Shown here in pieces: positions 23,131-36,676 of a DNA stretch of 64,000 nucleotides. This DNA is from Dreissena polymorpha (lineage: Eukaryota > Mollusca > Bivalvia > Myida > Dreissenidae). How positions within the stretch are numbered: the stretch's first letter is position 1; each line of letters starts with the position of its first letter. The translations under genes were made by a program, and so were the position numbers. The stretch spans positions 69,574,730 to 69,638,729 of the forward strand of contig NC_068357.1 in the NCBI RefSeq assembly GCF_020536995.1, given 5' to 3'. The notes beneath the pieces are model-generated. The model made no database searches. It had not been told where the DNA came from and saw only the letters and a list, made by a program, of their open reading frames with translations.

Positions 23131-26100
23131 TATAAATCGAGCAGACAATCACAGAGCGTTGAACAAAATTCAAGTTGCGGTACTATAAATACAGTCGATT
23201 GGTGTATAGCGGATAGCTAAGGACTTCGAGTCTCATTTCAACGTTAACACCATGCATTCAGTTATTAAACAATTAAACCTAGATAGACACATGTCTTTCC
23301 TATTGAAACATGCCAGCGGTTTTAAATTTCCGAAAAATATTATTTGTTTACAGCGCGAATTTCATGGAACACTGATTCAGCCATTACCGGATCGCTTAGG
23401 TCTTTATCGGATTACATGGGTATCGTGTTATTTCTTGAAATTTGACACAACATTTGTAAAAAAATTTGCAATATATGTACATTTTTAGAAAGGAAATTCA
23501 TTTCTGCGTTTAATAAGACCAAGTTCATGGAAATCGCTGCACAATTGATGAAGTAATGGCTGTTCAAATCGATGCACCCTATATTCGGGTCATTTTGAGT
23601 TTAATACCTTGTTATATATATATATTATTATTATTTGATAGTGAAAAATATGTTTTCAGAGACATCGATTTTTCGTTATAATTTGATTATTTTTTATTTA
23701 AAATGATGTTTTCACTAATTAATATCATAGCCACACGCTAACCACATGTGTATTGGACAACTTCAATTGAGTTTATATTTATTTTGAGACAATCCCGTCA
23801 TTCCTGAATATAAGTCACCACATGTCCGTTATTCACTAAATCCCGAGTTACAGCTTCATGCTTATTTTATATGGTACCCATCAATTTGGTTTCTGAGCAT
23901 TTTTACTTCTGTAAAGGACACATAATACTAAAATATTACATCAATGAACATTATGTTTACCAAACAAAATCTGCAACATTCAAGAAACCATTCGTCTGCA
24001 CTTTTCCTGTCGTCACAAAAACGGTGCTTACATAACGTGACCTTGTTATGCTTCCAAAAAAAGAAACAGTTGTAAACATTGACACACGTCAACAAAAACA
24101 TGAATTGACTTAACAATGATAGGCTTTTTGTATTCAATTCATAGAAAACTATAAATCTTAACATAAATAACAGTATTTTGCAAAAAAACGTTTAACCTAT
24201 CCGTTACTCACTAAAATCCGCTATACACCAATCGACTGAAGTACACGGTCACAGAACGCAGCAAAGCGCGGTGAGTTGGACAAGAAATAGGACAGTTGTG
24301 GAGAGAACGATAGAATTAGTATGCTCAATGTACAGGGACTTGTTGGAAAACGGTATAATAAATTAGAGTCGATCGAAATGCGAGAACTGTTTGCAAAAAA
24401 TGATATCTTGTTATTTACTGAAACATGGTCGAATAGCATGTACAATTGCTCTGTAGATGTGTGTCATTCGTATATATTAAATAGAAGCGTTAAATTAAAA
24501 GTCTCAAAAAGAGATAGTGGTGGGATAATTATCTTTATTTCTGATTAATTTTAAAACGATGTTGAATTTTTGAAAAATCATGATTACTGTTTAATGTGGA
24601 TTAAATTAAAAGGCCATTTGTTTAAAAGCAAAAGCGTTGTTTTACTCTGTTTAGCATATAATGTGCCACAAGGAAGTAGTAGAGAAATGTTTGTAAATGA
24701 AAGCATATTTGATTTAATTTTAAACGATATGATACAATTTCAACTTAATTTTGATAACAAGTGTGAATTTATTGTTTGTGGTGACTTTAATTCAAGAATT
24801 AGTAGTAAACCTGATTATGTTGAAAACGATGATTTACAACGTTTCGATTTATTACCAGATGATTTTGTTGCAGATATTATTTTACCAAGGAAAAGTCAAG
24901 ATAAAAATTTAAACGAGAACGGTTAATGTTTACTAGATTTTTGTAAAATGTCTAGTTTGAAAGTGTTAAATGGTAGAGTAGGGGTAGATAGTCAAATAGG
25001 AAAGTTTACTTGTGTAACGAGTCGAGGATCGAGTGTTATTGATTTAGTTATGTGTACGCCGTTGTTATTTTCATGTATTGATCAGTTTGAAGTACTTGAT
25101 CCGAATTTATTATCGGATCACTGTGTGGTACAATTTCGCATGACTTCTGTTAAAAATTATTGTTGTTTTAATGAAAGTGTTATAAATGAATGTGATAAAG
25201 TATCGCGCGTATTTAAATGGGATAGTGACAAAAAGGATATCTATATACAATCTTTCAATAATGCAGAAACTTCTCAATCTTTGATTAATATATGTAATAC
25301 TATCGATCTTACAAATAGTGTTGCGTCATTAGATAATTGTTTAAAAAAAAATTGTTCTGTAATTGATAATGTCTGTTCACCTTTATTTAAGAAGACAATA
25401 AACACTCAAGTTAGAGGAAAACATCGTGTACATAAAAATAATATATGGTTTAATGATGAGTGTCAAAAGGCAAAATCTGATTTTTATAATAACTTGAATA
25501 TATATAAAAGGACAAGTCGGATGAAAATAAAATTTTGATGGTTCAATCCCGGAGCAAGTTTAAATGTTTGATAAGAACAAATAAATATAATTATGATTCA
25601 GAGCAGACGAAGATTTTAGAACGTAATAGATTTTTAGACGCAACAAATATTGGAAGCAATTAAAGGGATCGGTAAAGTCTTTCAAGTCAGATAAATTAAA
25701 AACTGATGACTTTTTTCGATATTTTAAATCCATTAATGATCCAGACACACATTTTTATCAGCCAGATGAAGACGTTCTGTATTTTAATGAAAGATATCTT
25801 AACGAGGAATTTCAGGTAATGTTTGATGATTTAAATGTCGAAATATCACAAGACGAAATTAAAAAGGCATGTACATCTTTAAAAACAAAAGGAAAATCTT
25901 CTGGTCCTGATAACGTTTTAAACGAGTTTCTTAAACACGGTGTTAGAAATTAAAACTTTTTGAGGGAATTATATTTACTTTTTAATAAAATGTTTGATAA
26001 AGGTTACTTCCCTGAAACTTGGAGCGAGGGACTTATTGTTCCACTGCATAAGAACGGGGATTTAGACGACCCGAGCAATTATAGAGGAATAACACTATTA

Positions 26101-27988
26101 AGTACCACAGGAAAATTATTTAGTAAAATAATTAAAAGTCGATTGAACTTATGGGGGGAAAATATAATGTATATATAGAAGCTCAAGCCGGATATCGAAA
26201 AGGCATGGGTACTATTGACAATATTTTTGTACTGCAGGGTATTTTTACGCATATTTTGAATCAAATTAAAAAAACTGTACACAGCATTTGTCGACATTAC
26301 GAAGGCATTTGACTTTATAGTTCGAGATATCATTTGGTATAAATTGATCAAATTAGGGGTACGTGGTAAAATTTTGAATTAAGTAAGATCAATGTACAAT
26401 GTTGTTAAATCGAAAATCAAATTTAATAATGAAATCAGTACTGATTCGTTTACATGCTATTTTGGAGTGAGACAAGGTGAATCGTTATCGCCATTTTTGT
26501 TTTCGATGTACTTAAATGATATTGAGGAACAAATTTATGCTTAATAAGTTTGAAGGAGTTAATCTTGGTATGTTAAAATTGTTTTATTGTTATATGCTGA
26601 TGACATTGTAATATTTGCGGAATCGGAATCTGGACTTCAAAATGGACTAGATTTATTAGAGCAGTATTGTACTAAATGGAAGCTATGTGTTAATGTAGAC
26701 ACAACAAAAAATACTGATTTTTAAAAAAGGCGGTCAGAATAGACGAAATTTAAAGTTTTATTACAAAGGAAACATTGTAGAAATATTGACTAGTTTTACA
26801 TACTTAGGCATAGTATTTACCACTGGGGGTGTTCTTTCACTTACATATGACGCACTCTCAGGACAGGCTCTTAAAGCAATATACAAGTTGAATGCAGATT
26901 TAATTAAATACCCAGATATATTAGTTAATCAAAGACTTGAACTTTTTAATAAACTTATTGAGCCTATTCTAAGCTATGGCTGTGAAGTATGGGGGTTAAA
27001 TTATAGTGTTCAGATCGAAAGAATTCATATACGATACTGTAAACAAGTGTAGGGGGTGAGGTTGCAAACACAAAATAATTTTGTTTATGGGAAACTTGGA
27101 CGTGTGCCATTAATAAATAAACGTATCATCTGTGTGTTAAAGTACTGGTTTAAAATATTACAATTTGATAATGTCAAGTGCATAAAAAATATTTATGATA
27201 TGTTATTACATGATTACGATATATATCCAGATAAAATGTCTTGGGTCAAATCTGTCAAGGAATTATTAGACAGATTATGATTTAGTGAAGTATGTTTTTT
27301 TCAAGGTGTAGGAGATATTACTTTATTTTTATCCATAGTAAAACAACGAATATCTGATATGTTTTTGCGAAACTGGTCAAGTGAACTTCAAAACACGACC
27401 AGAGGTAGAAGTTATAGCCTTTACAGAAGCTTTAAGTTTCAACCATATTTAAATGAAGTAAATGTTTCAAAATTTAGAATTGCATTAACTCGTTTTAGAG
27501 TATCTGCCCATAGACTTGAAGTGGAAGCAGGGAGATGGCACAAGCCTGAAAAAATACCGTTTCAAAACAGAAAATGCAAACGCTGTAACGTTCTTGAGGA
27601 CGAATTTCATTTTTTACTGGAATGCCCAATGTTTACGAATTTACGAAAGCAGTATATAAAAAAATAATATTGGAAAAACACAGACATGATCAAGTTTATT
27701 GACCTTTTACAGATTGAAAATGAAAAAAGCGTACGAAATCTATCTATTTTTGTTTTTAAAGCTTTTAAAATGAGAGCTGACTTGTGTTATCAATAGCTTC
27801 TCTCCATGTACTGACATTTATTTATCAATTTAATATTAAATATACAAACATTACTATAAAGGGTATACAAATTGTTTGTACTAAGACTGTTTCTGTACGT
27901 CATTGATCATATGTGTATGTTTGTTGTAATATATGTGTACTCATTGCCTTTAGCCTAATGTATGTTGAAATAAACTCTATATCCATAT
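23131..27988 (+). mobile_element. Broken non-LTR retrotransposon (APE-type LINE)
   Basis: Splits the 5' flank of the unit 3 receptor (empty sites near 6300 and 44930). An apurinic-type endonuclease domain runs from about 24321 to 25140 (LNVQGL, LLFTETW, VCGDFNSR near 24775, LLSDHCVVQF near 25110). Reverse transcriptase motifs follow: DDPSNYRGITLLSTTGKLFS (about 26065-26130), VRQGESLSPFLFSMYLND, and the catalytic YADD at 26593-26604. A C-terminal Cys/His motif CKRCNVLEDEFHFLLEC lies near 27575-27626. About ten stops or frame changes are spread through the coding part, so it is dead. No ORF1 is recognised: the 5' 1.1 kb is non-coding and largely another inverted-repeat element. The 3' end near 27988 has no clear poly-A. 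The clade (CR1, L2 or Jockey-like) is not settled by eye. Confidence 0.85.
23192..24238. mobile_element. 1,047-bp element with perfect 22-bp inverted ends
   Basis: The 22 bases at 23192-23213 (starting CAGTCGATTGGTGTATAG) are repeated exactly in inverse at 24217-24238. It lies in the 5' region of the LINE, before its endonuclease. Inside, CCGTTAYTCACTAAA occurs twice (about 23826 and 24201). No transposase frame is seen: the longest open frames are 78 codons and unremarkable. It is either a non-autonomous DNA element in the LINE leader or a structural feature of the LINE itself. No certain target duplication. Confidence 0.5.
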
Positions 27989-28699
27989 TGAAGCCATTGT
28001 CGGGTATGTACCCCGCTGGTATTTTACAATAGGCTCCTTGGAGGTGCTAATGAATGACATGGTAATTACCTTAAGGGAAGATTATATTTACATATTAAGC
28101 AGGGATGTAGATGAAAAGCAAAATTGGTTTTGTAATAGTAGGTCATTGAAGTATTCCAATATTTGATCGTCTGGTAATCAATATAATTATAAAAGCAAGA
28201 TCTGAAATTGTAACGCTGTTGAATCCTTTTCTGCAGAAGGCAATTAGAAACACTTTGAAATAAAGATTTTCTTCTTTTCTTGTCTCAAAATTTTATAAAA
28301 CAAAATGTATTCGATATAACTTCTTTTGCATGAATGCTTTCAGAGTCAAATGCTGCAATGGTTAATGGTTAAATTCATTTTATATGAATGACTTGAAAGA
28401 GAGTGAGACCATTCATTAATTCCACAATAGTAAAAAATGGGGATAACCATGAAAACATTATAATTTAATTTCAAGCCTTTTTTCAAGCACAGATCTTTAT
28501 AAACTTTCTCTACAATCAATGCTTGTATTAAAAGAAAAAAACCCATCTCCAGCTCTGCTGTTGAAATGTTTTTTCCATGTTATCTGTTACAAAAGTATTA
28601 GAAGGCGTTGTAGTAGGCAAAGGTTATTTCTAAATATTGAGTTTTTAGAGAAGAATTAAGATAGAGTATCTCTATACTACCAGCATATTTTGCTACTTT

Positions 28700-29075
28700 A
28701 TAAAATATTGTGGTCTAACTCTTTACCAAACGATAAATTTTGGACCTTTCAAAATTGAAAGAGTTTGCAGACGACAATTAACTTTTTGCCAAACACACAT
28801 TTTGGACCTTTCTGAATCGAAAAAGACTGCAGACTACAATCGAAATTGTAATATAATATGAAGAAGTTGCTGTGGTAGCTATGGTAGGGTAGAAATCATT
28901 GAGGGAAAAGTAGAAATTGCTCATCTTTCTAGAGTCGTCTGCAAAAAACTCAACATCTTGTTATTGATGAGCAATTTCTCCTTTCATCACAATGATTTCT
29001 ACCCATCCAAACCTATTTCTTTATATTCCTTTACAATTTTATATGTCGTCTGCAATCTCTTTCAAATTGAGATAT
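28700..29075. repeat. Foldback repeat cluster
   Basis: A stem of about 36 bp with few mismatches pairs 28888-28925 (GGGTAGAAATCATTG start) with 28968-29004. An outer inverted match pairs GAAAGAGTTTGCAGACGAC near 28757 with GTCGTCTGCAATCTCTTTC near 29045. Two direct copies of a unit of about 60-75 bp (TTTTGGACCTTTC core) lie at 28720 and 28790. It looks like a foldback MITE or its relict, with no gene. Confidence 0.5.
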
Positions 29076-29099
29076 ATATATATATATATATATATATAC
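29070..29099. repeat. (TA)n microsatellite
   Basis: About 14 AT/TA dinucleotides in a row at the right edge of the foldback cluster. Confidence 0.9.
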
Positions 29100-31786
29100 T
29101 CTTTATTTCCACTTCTCAGTGATTTTGAAACATACAATATAAAAAAAGCAGCAAATATACATTCACATATATGAATATAGAATCAAGTACTATTTACATA
29201 AACCATAATTTACATATGAATATTATATATAAAGAGATCCACAAGACGTTTGTTTGTTTTAAAGCACATAACAGTTAATTTTACGTAACACACATATGAA
29301 TGAAGTTACATATACTCCTAGTTGTCTCGTCATCGAGGGTGTTTGCCGCTGATAGCAATAGTGTCACCATATCATATGAGTTTGTATTGGGTAGAATGTT
29401 ACACGCTCGTAGGTTTGTCAGATTATCAGATGATACGAGTCTTCAATCTTGGACAAGGTATATGTACTTCAGAGCACAGCATTCAGTTCAAAATTAACGC
29501 GTTTATTCTAAAACAATGCGAACAATTTTAACGGGTATAAAACAGCATAGAGTCCTTCTATAGTCCAACAAACTATCATGTAGATGGAAAACACCGAGGT
29601 GGGGCATTGACACGCCTTACATACATGGTCGTTCCAATCAATTGTAGCAATACTATCAAAAAAGCACAAATAAACATGAAGGTGTTTATGAGAATATCGC
29701 TGGCACTATGGCCTAGAATATAACTTTTTGTATTGAATGGTCGCGCGAAAATGGCCACCATAATTGTTCCGTATTGATGCCCGGAATTTCGTGGGAAAAA
29801 AAACAATTGTTTTAGGAGGTATATTTTCGCTTCAAAGATGTTCTCTAATAGGCGACGACACCACTATTGGATGCCGTCGTCGCCATAGTAACACATATTG
29901 CGTTTAAGTCTTCTTGTGTATCACTGCGCCCGAATTCCCGTGCATGCAACGAAGTAAATGCAGAAACGTTTTTCGTAGTAATATCCGTTGACGATGTTCT
30001 TGTGAATACAGCGTTCACTTGACCTTCGTTCGTGTGTGCGACTGTATCATCGTTCCAGGCTTAATCAATCGTTGACATGCTCACGTAGTCGCACCTTAGG
30101 TTCAATGCCGGTCGCCTCTAGGAGAACTCGCTGCCCTGCCGCTAATCATCGGGCTTCTCTACCGGGCGACAGCTCGCGAGCTATGGCTCAGCTTTTCATT
30201 CTTCGCCAAATACGTCTCACATCCTCAAGTACAACTAGTACTTGTCTTTCTGCCATCACTGCAGCCCTCAATTACTCTTCAATAGAGCGAAGTATTTTCT
30301 TCGGTATGTTTTCAGACTTCGATGGTAAATCCGGCAGTTTTTCCTGCTAGATACATTTAACTTACATTGACTCTTATCTTCTCGCTGTGCCTATAACGGA
30401 CTTGACCCGAAATAAAGAGGATCAGAAACACCCGCACATTTGGACATCACGTGTACATATTCATCTTGCAGGACATTGGATACTGTCAAAGATTGCTAAG
30501 CTTTCCGTTCCGATGTGGGTTGCGGGAGGGATTTTGAGACAAGGCCAATTCAGAGAGAGACAGAAACTATTCAGAGGAATTGCTGGTCGTCTTTGAACCT
30601 GTTGGCAGTGTGATACATGCAGCTGTTTAGGAGGGCGACTCGGACAAGATCTTTACCCCAGTATTAGACTATTTAAGTCGTTTGGCATATCGGCGAGTAC
30701 ATTTATACGAATATGTCGGGTTAAGAAGGGGGCTGATGTGCCGCAGTAGCAGTGCCCAGGGGGCCCTCGCACAGTATGTTGTGCGCTGCTTATTGTGAAC
30801 GAAGACACCGACATGGTTGATCTGGTAACCAGATAAAACGCTCGTGTGGTTCGAGAAACTGACTGCGAAGGTACATGAACAGCTAGTACGTCACTTGAGG
30901 CGATAGATGATGGCCCGTACGAAAACATCTGTATGGGGTCAAGCTTTAGCCATGCCGAAATCATTAATGTTTTCATTGAGGTCAGCATCGACGGGCTCAG
31001 TTAAGTGCTTCGTCCGATTTCTCCCACAGAGGGTACTTGCAACAGGAAAACAGCAGGTTGCGCTACACAGGAGATATTGATTGAAGTACTGGTGCAAACA
31101 ATCGTATTGACGGTTAAGCCAACTGGTTAGATAAGATAATGGGTCGTATTATGGGATAAAACGTAAATGCTGGTTGTCGCTGCAGCATAATATGCTCTGA
31201 GGACGAACTCTGTGACGCTTCTACGTACCGTTCAACTGGAAATGCAGATGCGACAAGGGTATTATCCGCCTGCTATAACGGTGGGTCCCTCTGTGTTGTT
31301 AGGGTTCTCATCCAGTTCGGACCATTCGTCATTAGATTGGTCGTCTAAATGATCGTAGCAGGGTCTTACTCTCTTCACGGGAAAGTCATATCATATCGCA
31401 GTCTCAACACCGAAAAAGGCAACTCTGATTTCCGAAGCCGGTCAAGTAGTTGTTCCCATCACGTGACATCTAAATTTTTACAGGATGCAATACATGGAGC
31501 CTTGTCGCGCATGATTCGGTACACGATCGTATTTATTCTTGCCTCGATACCGGACAAATCGTCAATCCAGGGATTGAGGTTTTTTCCCAAGACTTAATTT
31601 TGTACATCAGCAAGGCAGCAAAGGTTTTCAAGCGTCTTGTCATCCTACTAGAAAGTCACCATACGCAATGGAGCTCGCATACATCTTTCTACCGGACCGT
31701 TTCCTCGCGGTTTGCTGGCTACCTTTTCTCTTGTTTGTGAAAGAGCGCAAACCTCATTAATATCTCACTTTGGTATGCCGCACACT

Positions 31787-32525
31787 GGCGTCCGCACATT
31801 GGGGCAAATGGGGTCAGCTGACTCTCCCCCTTGGAAAATCGGTGAGCGAAAAAAAGTTTTAATTTGGTAAAATCTAAACCTGTACAATTATGATTCCTGA
31901 ATTGAACAATTTGGGTCAGAATCACTCCTGGTTAATTTCACACGAACATCAACTCCCATTTACATGTAAACAAATCATGGATGTGGTTATTGCACAATTT
32001 ATTAACTCTCAAAACATTGTTTTAAACATGATTCATTCGCGCGAAATAGAGGGGAGAAGTCAATCAATTAACATTTATTCAGTCCCTGAATAGGAAGTGA
32101 ATGCGACGTGGGTCTCTGTTCTCGATGATTTCGTCATGTACCAAAATTAAAACATTCGTAATGTTTTCTAGAAACTGCATGCTGATGTAGGTACCTTCAT
32201 GGACATCCATGGAAAGAAAATCCCCACTGTAAGCATATTATGTAGATGAAAAACTTCTTCGAGGAAATGACTAATACACTGGTCCCATCCTGAAATGGAG
32301 CCTTCCGATTCCTATCACGGCTTATCTATCACATAAGAAATTGTGGGTTAAACATAATGAATGTCTCCAGATGATGAGTGATGACTGACTCATAACCCTC
32401 CAGATAAACTTCATTATGCACTATTATCTCATTATCTGGCCTTATTCTTAAAATGTTCTTCGCCTCCGGCGACAAAGGAAGAGAACCCCCCCTTGACCCC
32501 CTAGGGTCATTCCTGCAGACGCCCA
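31787..32525. mobile_element. Insertion with short inverted ends
   Basis: About 740 bp inserted in the decayed gene of unit 4 (empty site at about 11290). The ends are GGCGTCCGCA and, inverted, GGCGTCTGCA. The flanks carry an imperfect direct repeat (ATGCCGCACACT on the left, ATGCCCCACACT on the right). It has C-rich and G-rich tracts near both ends and no transposase. It is probably a non-autonomous DNA transposon; superfamily not assigned. Confidence 0.5.
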
Positions 32526-32580
32526 TGCAATGCCCCACACTAGTCAGATTGGATAGACAAAGGAGCAGTCCACGTGGTAA

Positions 32581-33672
32581 TTTTTTCGGCGTAAGCTGTA
32601 TTAAGCCAGCTTTTCACCCTGACTTGACTTTTGTAAGTGTCCAATAATACTCAAATAAAATTTCCCGCGGCTAGGTACGAATGAATACACTTCATTTATT
32701 CCATTGGCTGATTTGAGTATAACACCAGAACATTGGAAACATATCCGAGTCTTTGTAACACTGTTTTATTGCATGAAGCAATTTTATCTCTAATGAAAAG
32801 GCTCAATAGATAGAACAGTTTTACAATCAATTTTCGACATAAATACAGTTTGTGCGTTCACCTTTTATTTTCAGAGAATTACCAGCGCAAAAGCGTTTAT
32901 ACTAAAGGCTATGTTGTCATATTTAGTACTTACTTGCATTGCATTTCAACCCGCGAGGTTTCGGGTCAATTCGCGGCCATTTGTGAAAGTCAGAGTTTAT
33001 ATACAGTTCATCACCGGAGTTCGCAGAAGGGGTTGCGATCATTGTGTTACACCGGTCTTACTGACAATAACGTAGTGACTGTAATGCATTGCATTCCAAT
33101 CCGCAAGGTATCAAGGTCAGATTGCGGTCAGTTGCAGAAATCTTTATATAAACGCCGTCTCGTAAACTTTGTGCACCTGAAGTCTGTTTTGATCAGAGAG
33201 ATACTAAATAAAGATATTCGGCGATATTATTGTGGTATGTCAATCATCGATTTTTAATATGGTTTCAACATTTGCATGATAAGGACCAATTTTGATAAAA
33301 TTAATTAGAAATATTTATCCATTTAGACCAGTTTATTAAGCATGAGCACAATAATTCACTATACTATAATTATGCAATTAAATAAGATTCGAGTATTGCC
33401 GGCTGACCTATATGCACTCGTTTATTTTCATGTTTCTTGTGTTTTTCTATTCTGTAAATATAGATATCTGAGTAATAATATCACATAAAGCAAAATAAGC
33501 CACGAAATCTGGCGCAACACCCCGTAATTGATTTGCTTATGATGTAGCTAAGAACTGCGCAGAAAAAAGGCATCCGCTACTTTTTATCTCATAGAGATAA
33601 CTTTTGATCGTTCAAAAACATCGACCACAATCAACGCCGTATATCTTTTTTAAAGATATTTCTTGTTTATTA
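32581..33672 (+). mobile_element. Dispersed repeat X, copy 1
   Basis: About 1.09 kb inserted in unit 4 and found again inverted at 48340-49440. One end starts at TTTTTTCGGCG. The other ends with AAAGATATTTCTTGTT, whose inverse AACAAGAAATATCTTT is a familiar opening of bivalve dispersed repeats. Two internal versions of a CCGCRAGGTWTC-like motif lie near 32950 and 33100. A 135-codon open frame (32850-33257) is not kept in the other copy. No inverted ends and no recognisable protein: class unknown. Confidence 0.65.
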
Positions 33673-34173
33673 TTAGCTCGCACACTTTTTGTTGGTCTGA
33701 ATTGCAACATGTATGTTCCCCGCATACTTTGAGACTTTCGACAGCAACCAGGTTATACATTGCTGCCGTTCCATTATCGGGAAAGGCCCAGTAAAGTAGT
33801 AAAGTCAATAGACATTATTACTCAGGGAGTGCAAGCCTATAAATGTTCTAATGGAGTCCGCATTGGTTCTGTCGACTTCCGCTCAGACTGGCATTCGTCG
33901 CAGCGCAGCATATGAAGCCTGATTTAAAGTTTTGTCTCTTACGTGCAAAAGTTCTGACGTAGGAGGGCCTAAGTGTTCTGGCTTCTGCAAGTGGTCAAAT
34001 ATCTTGTAAAGTACCTCGTTCTGCTTGGAAAGCCATCTAAAATTGTTTCACTAAAAACATTGTTTAACCTTGTATTCGCAAATTTCACTGAATTTCTATT
34101 CCTTACATATTTATTAATACATTAATACACTTTAAAAAACGCGGTCTAAACGTTAATTTAAAATAAATTTGGG

Positions 34174-34410
34174 CCGTGCTCTGTGGAAGGGAGTTTATTG
34201 CATGTGCGTAAAGTGTCGTCCCAGATTAGCCTGTGCAGTCCACACTTGCTAATCAGGGACGATACTTTCCGCCTAAACTGGATTTTCCTAAGAAGACTTT
34301 CTTTTAAATGAGCGGAAAGTGTCATCCCTGATTAGCCTGTGCGGACTGCTCAGACTAATCTAGGACGACACTCTAAGCACATGCATTAAACCTATTTTTC
34401 ACAGAGGATG
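34174..34410. mobile_element. Palindromic MITE-like element, copy 6
   Basis: Same insertion as 11804 and 16280, slightly shorter in the centre. Confidence 0.85.
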
Positions 34411-36676
34411 GCTCATATCAGTGTCAGTTTTGGCAGTATCAGCACATTCATTTATTCGGTCACATACTGATCAAGTATACGATAAAATGACCACACAAAT
34501 GAAAAACTTAACAAAACATAGCACAAATATAATTAAATGAATAAGTGAATAAATTATTGGTTAACATCATTAGTTTTATCAAGTTGCAACAAAGTAAGGT
34601 AATACTCTCGTTTAAATATAGCATTGTTAAAACAATTAGAAATAGTTTTAATTGTGTAGCGTAAGCACTTGCCATCATATATTTGATCTTATTGAGACTG
34701 TAAAGCAAGTTTTTAACGTGATACTTAATTACACAATCTCTAGTACACATACATTTATATAAAAGTGATATTCTGATTTCTACCAAGTTTGAATTTCTTG
34801 TTTTCTCTTGAATGTTATTGTATCTAACAGTTTATAATGAGTTGCTGAAACCTTACTCTAAATCTTGTCAAAGCTTTTCGATGGAAATCGTTATTAACAA
34901 GTTAAATATTTGTTTATGAATAATCTTTAAATGTAATCATTCAAAATGTAACTAACTTTTTGAATGAATCATATAATAGACCATGAATTGACGTTTTGAT
35001 CTCGAAGTCGTTGTTTGAGTTTTGGATATACCATTTGGTTTGTTATGTTAACGTCTTCACGCAATATATAAATAAAGCCTTAATTGACATAACGGTCTTA
35101 AAGGCTCGTAAAAGGTGACAAATCCAATTATTATGCATATAAACTGGTTTATTTTTTACCGGATTTCAGTAAATTTTGCATAAATAATGATAATAGCATA
35201 CCTTAGGTGCAACGTTGTCACGAATTATGGAAGATATACCCAATTCATAATTTGCAGATATGTTTACAACTTTGCAGTTTCCGAAAATTTTCGCTCTCTC
35301 CGATGTTTCTCGGCTTCTTTCGTAAAGTACGCATATATCGAAGACGTAGTACAAACAACACAATATCCTCGTAAACAAAGAAAGAAAACATGAGTTCGCT
35401 AAGATATTTTTGTGCTGACAATATTTTGTTTTACATGAAATTACATCATGCATACTTGTTTTGATAATGATTGTAATTTCGACTTTGCTGAAATACTAAT
35501 TTTAAAGAAACTTATTGCAACTGCACTCGGTCACGTGATACACAGTATTTTTGACGATGCGAACAGCATCGGCCAAGGTATCATAACCGTCAAAAAAAAA
35601 TTCACATTGGCGACCTATGTAAAAGACCGAGCCAGTCCGATTGAGATAACTCGATTGTTCAGTTACTTCCCTTTTGCATTCGCCACTGCGTAGGAAATTG
35701 CTCTTCATTGATAACATTCTCCTAGCAGAGTTGTCGTTCGTGTTTCAACATTCAACAATGGCCGCCCCCGTGAGAGTCTCGATTCAAAACTTTCTTACTG
35801 CATAAATTGGCTTGTTTCGCTATTTAGAAGCTGTCATTTGGGATATATGAATTATTTATTCACTAAATCTCCGCTTATGACAACAATAGTTGGAATTCAA
35901 AGGATATATACTCGATGTGAATGAAGGACTTTCTGGATCGTAACAGCTTGACACGGCAAAACTGGCATACTGGTATTTTTAGTTATCAATATAAGTCACA
36001 TTGTGCTTTATAAATTGTATTCGAGCATTTTGCGACTTATTGAATGACTATGATACCCGATATCAACATTTCATTGGGGATTTGCAGATCACCAAGCTGT
36101 CCTGAAATTCAACATTGATTTCAAACTCTTTACTGGTTTGTACTATTTCTTAGTGTTAGTACTTTTTTATCATTTTAAAGTTAAATAAACTGTGTCACAG
36201 TAAAAGAAACATTAAGGCGATTGTGGCCAGTTTGGATCTAGATCAGCCTGCAGTCGCTTGAAAGCTGTTTGCTTAAAAGCGTTTTTCTGACAATAACAAA
36301 TAATTTAATTGGATACTGATTTGACTGCGCTTTTCCTGTGACCTGGCTCAAATAATAGAATTGTCATTTATCAAATTATTTATTTCGAACATTAATCAAT
36401 TGTTTTTCTTGTCCCTCGGGATCAATGACTCCAGCACTTTCCTGTTGAGAATCGAATACTGCTAAAGGCGATGCTAGGGGGCGTGAGAGATGTTGCACCT
36501 TCCAGTATCGCTCGATTGTTCATTGTCGGCTCGGGTACTACGTACATGTACCCCGGGTACTCTTAAGTATACTTACATGTATCCCGGGTACGGTAAATAT
36601 ACTAAAATGTACCCGTGAAATTTAACCCTAAATCCGTCGTTGTCGACTATTTTTTGTAATAATTATATATACACAT

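Larger units (their letters stand above)
15956..28230. repeat. Tandem unit 3 of the receptor array
   Basis: Starts inside the decayed-gene module (15956-16260, like 11460-11700), then a palindromic element, the non-coding module with two insertions, a palindromic element, an intact receptor gene and its 5' flank. The flank is split by a large LINE and resumes at 27989-28220, where it aligns with 44933-45170 of unit 4. The plus-strand relict exon is not found here. From about 28230 similarity to the other units is lost. Confidence 0.8.
29845..34110 (-). pseudogene. Decayed host gene, unrecognised (unit 4 copy)
   Basis: Counterpart of 8396-11720. The terminal stretch (about 29848-30010, minus) keeps the frame and stop of unit 2 (LHAREFGRSDTQEDL, CVTMATTASNSGVVAY) with about ten codons lost in frame. 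A 76-codon open frame at 29576-29806 includes a hydrophobic run (INTFMFICAFLIVLLQLIGT) that might be a membrane segment, but its relation to the rest is unclear. The 5' end keeps the Cys stretch (SLKVCGEHTCCNSDQQKVCE, near 33680-33760). It is broken by two inserted elements and by many stops. Confidence 0.35.

Noticed and set aside
33672-33780. Glypican N-terminal exon
   Set aside because: The C-x3-TCC spacing is suggestive, but the surrounding residues and second copy do not support it.
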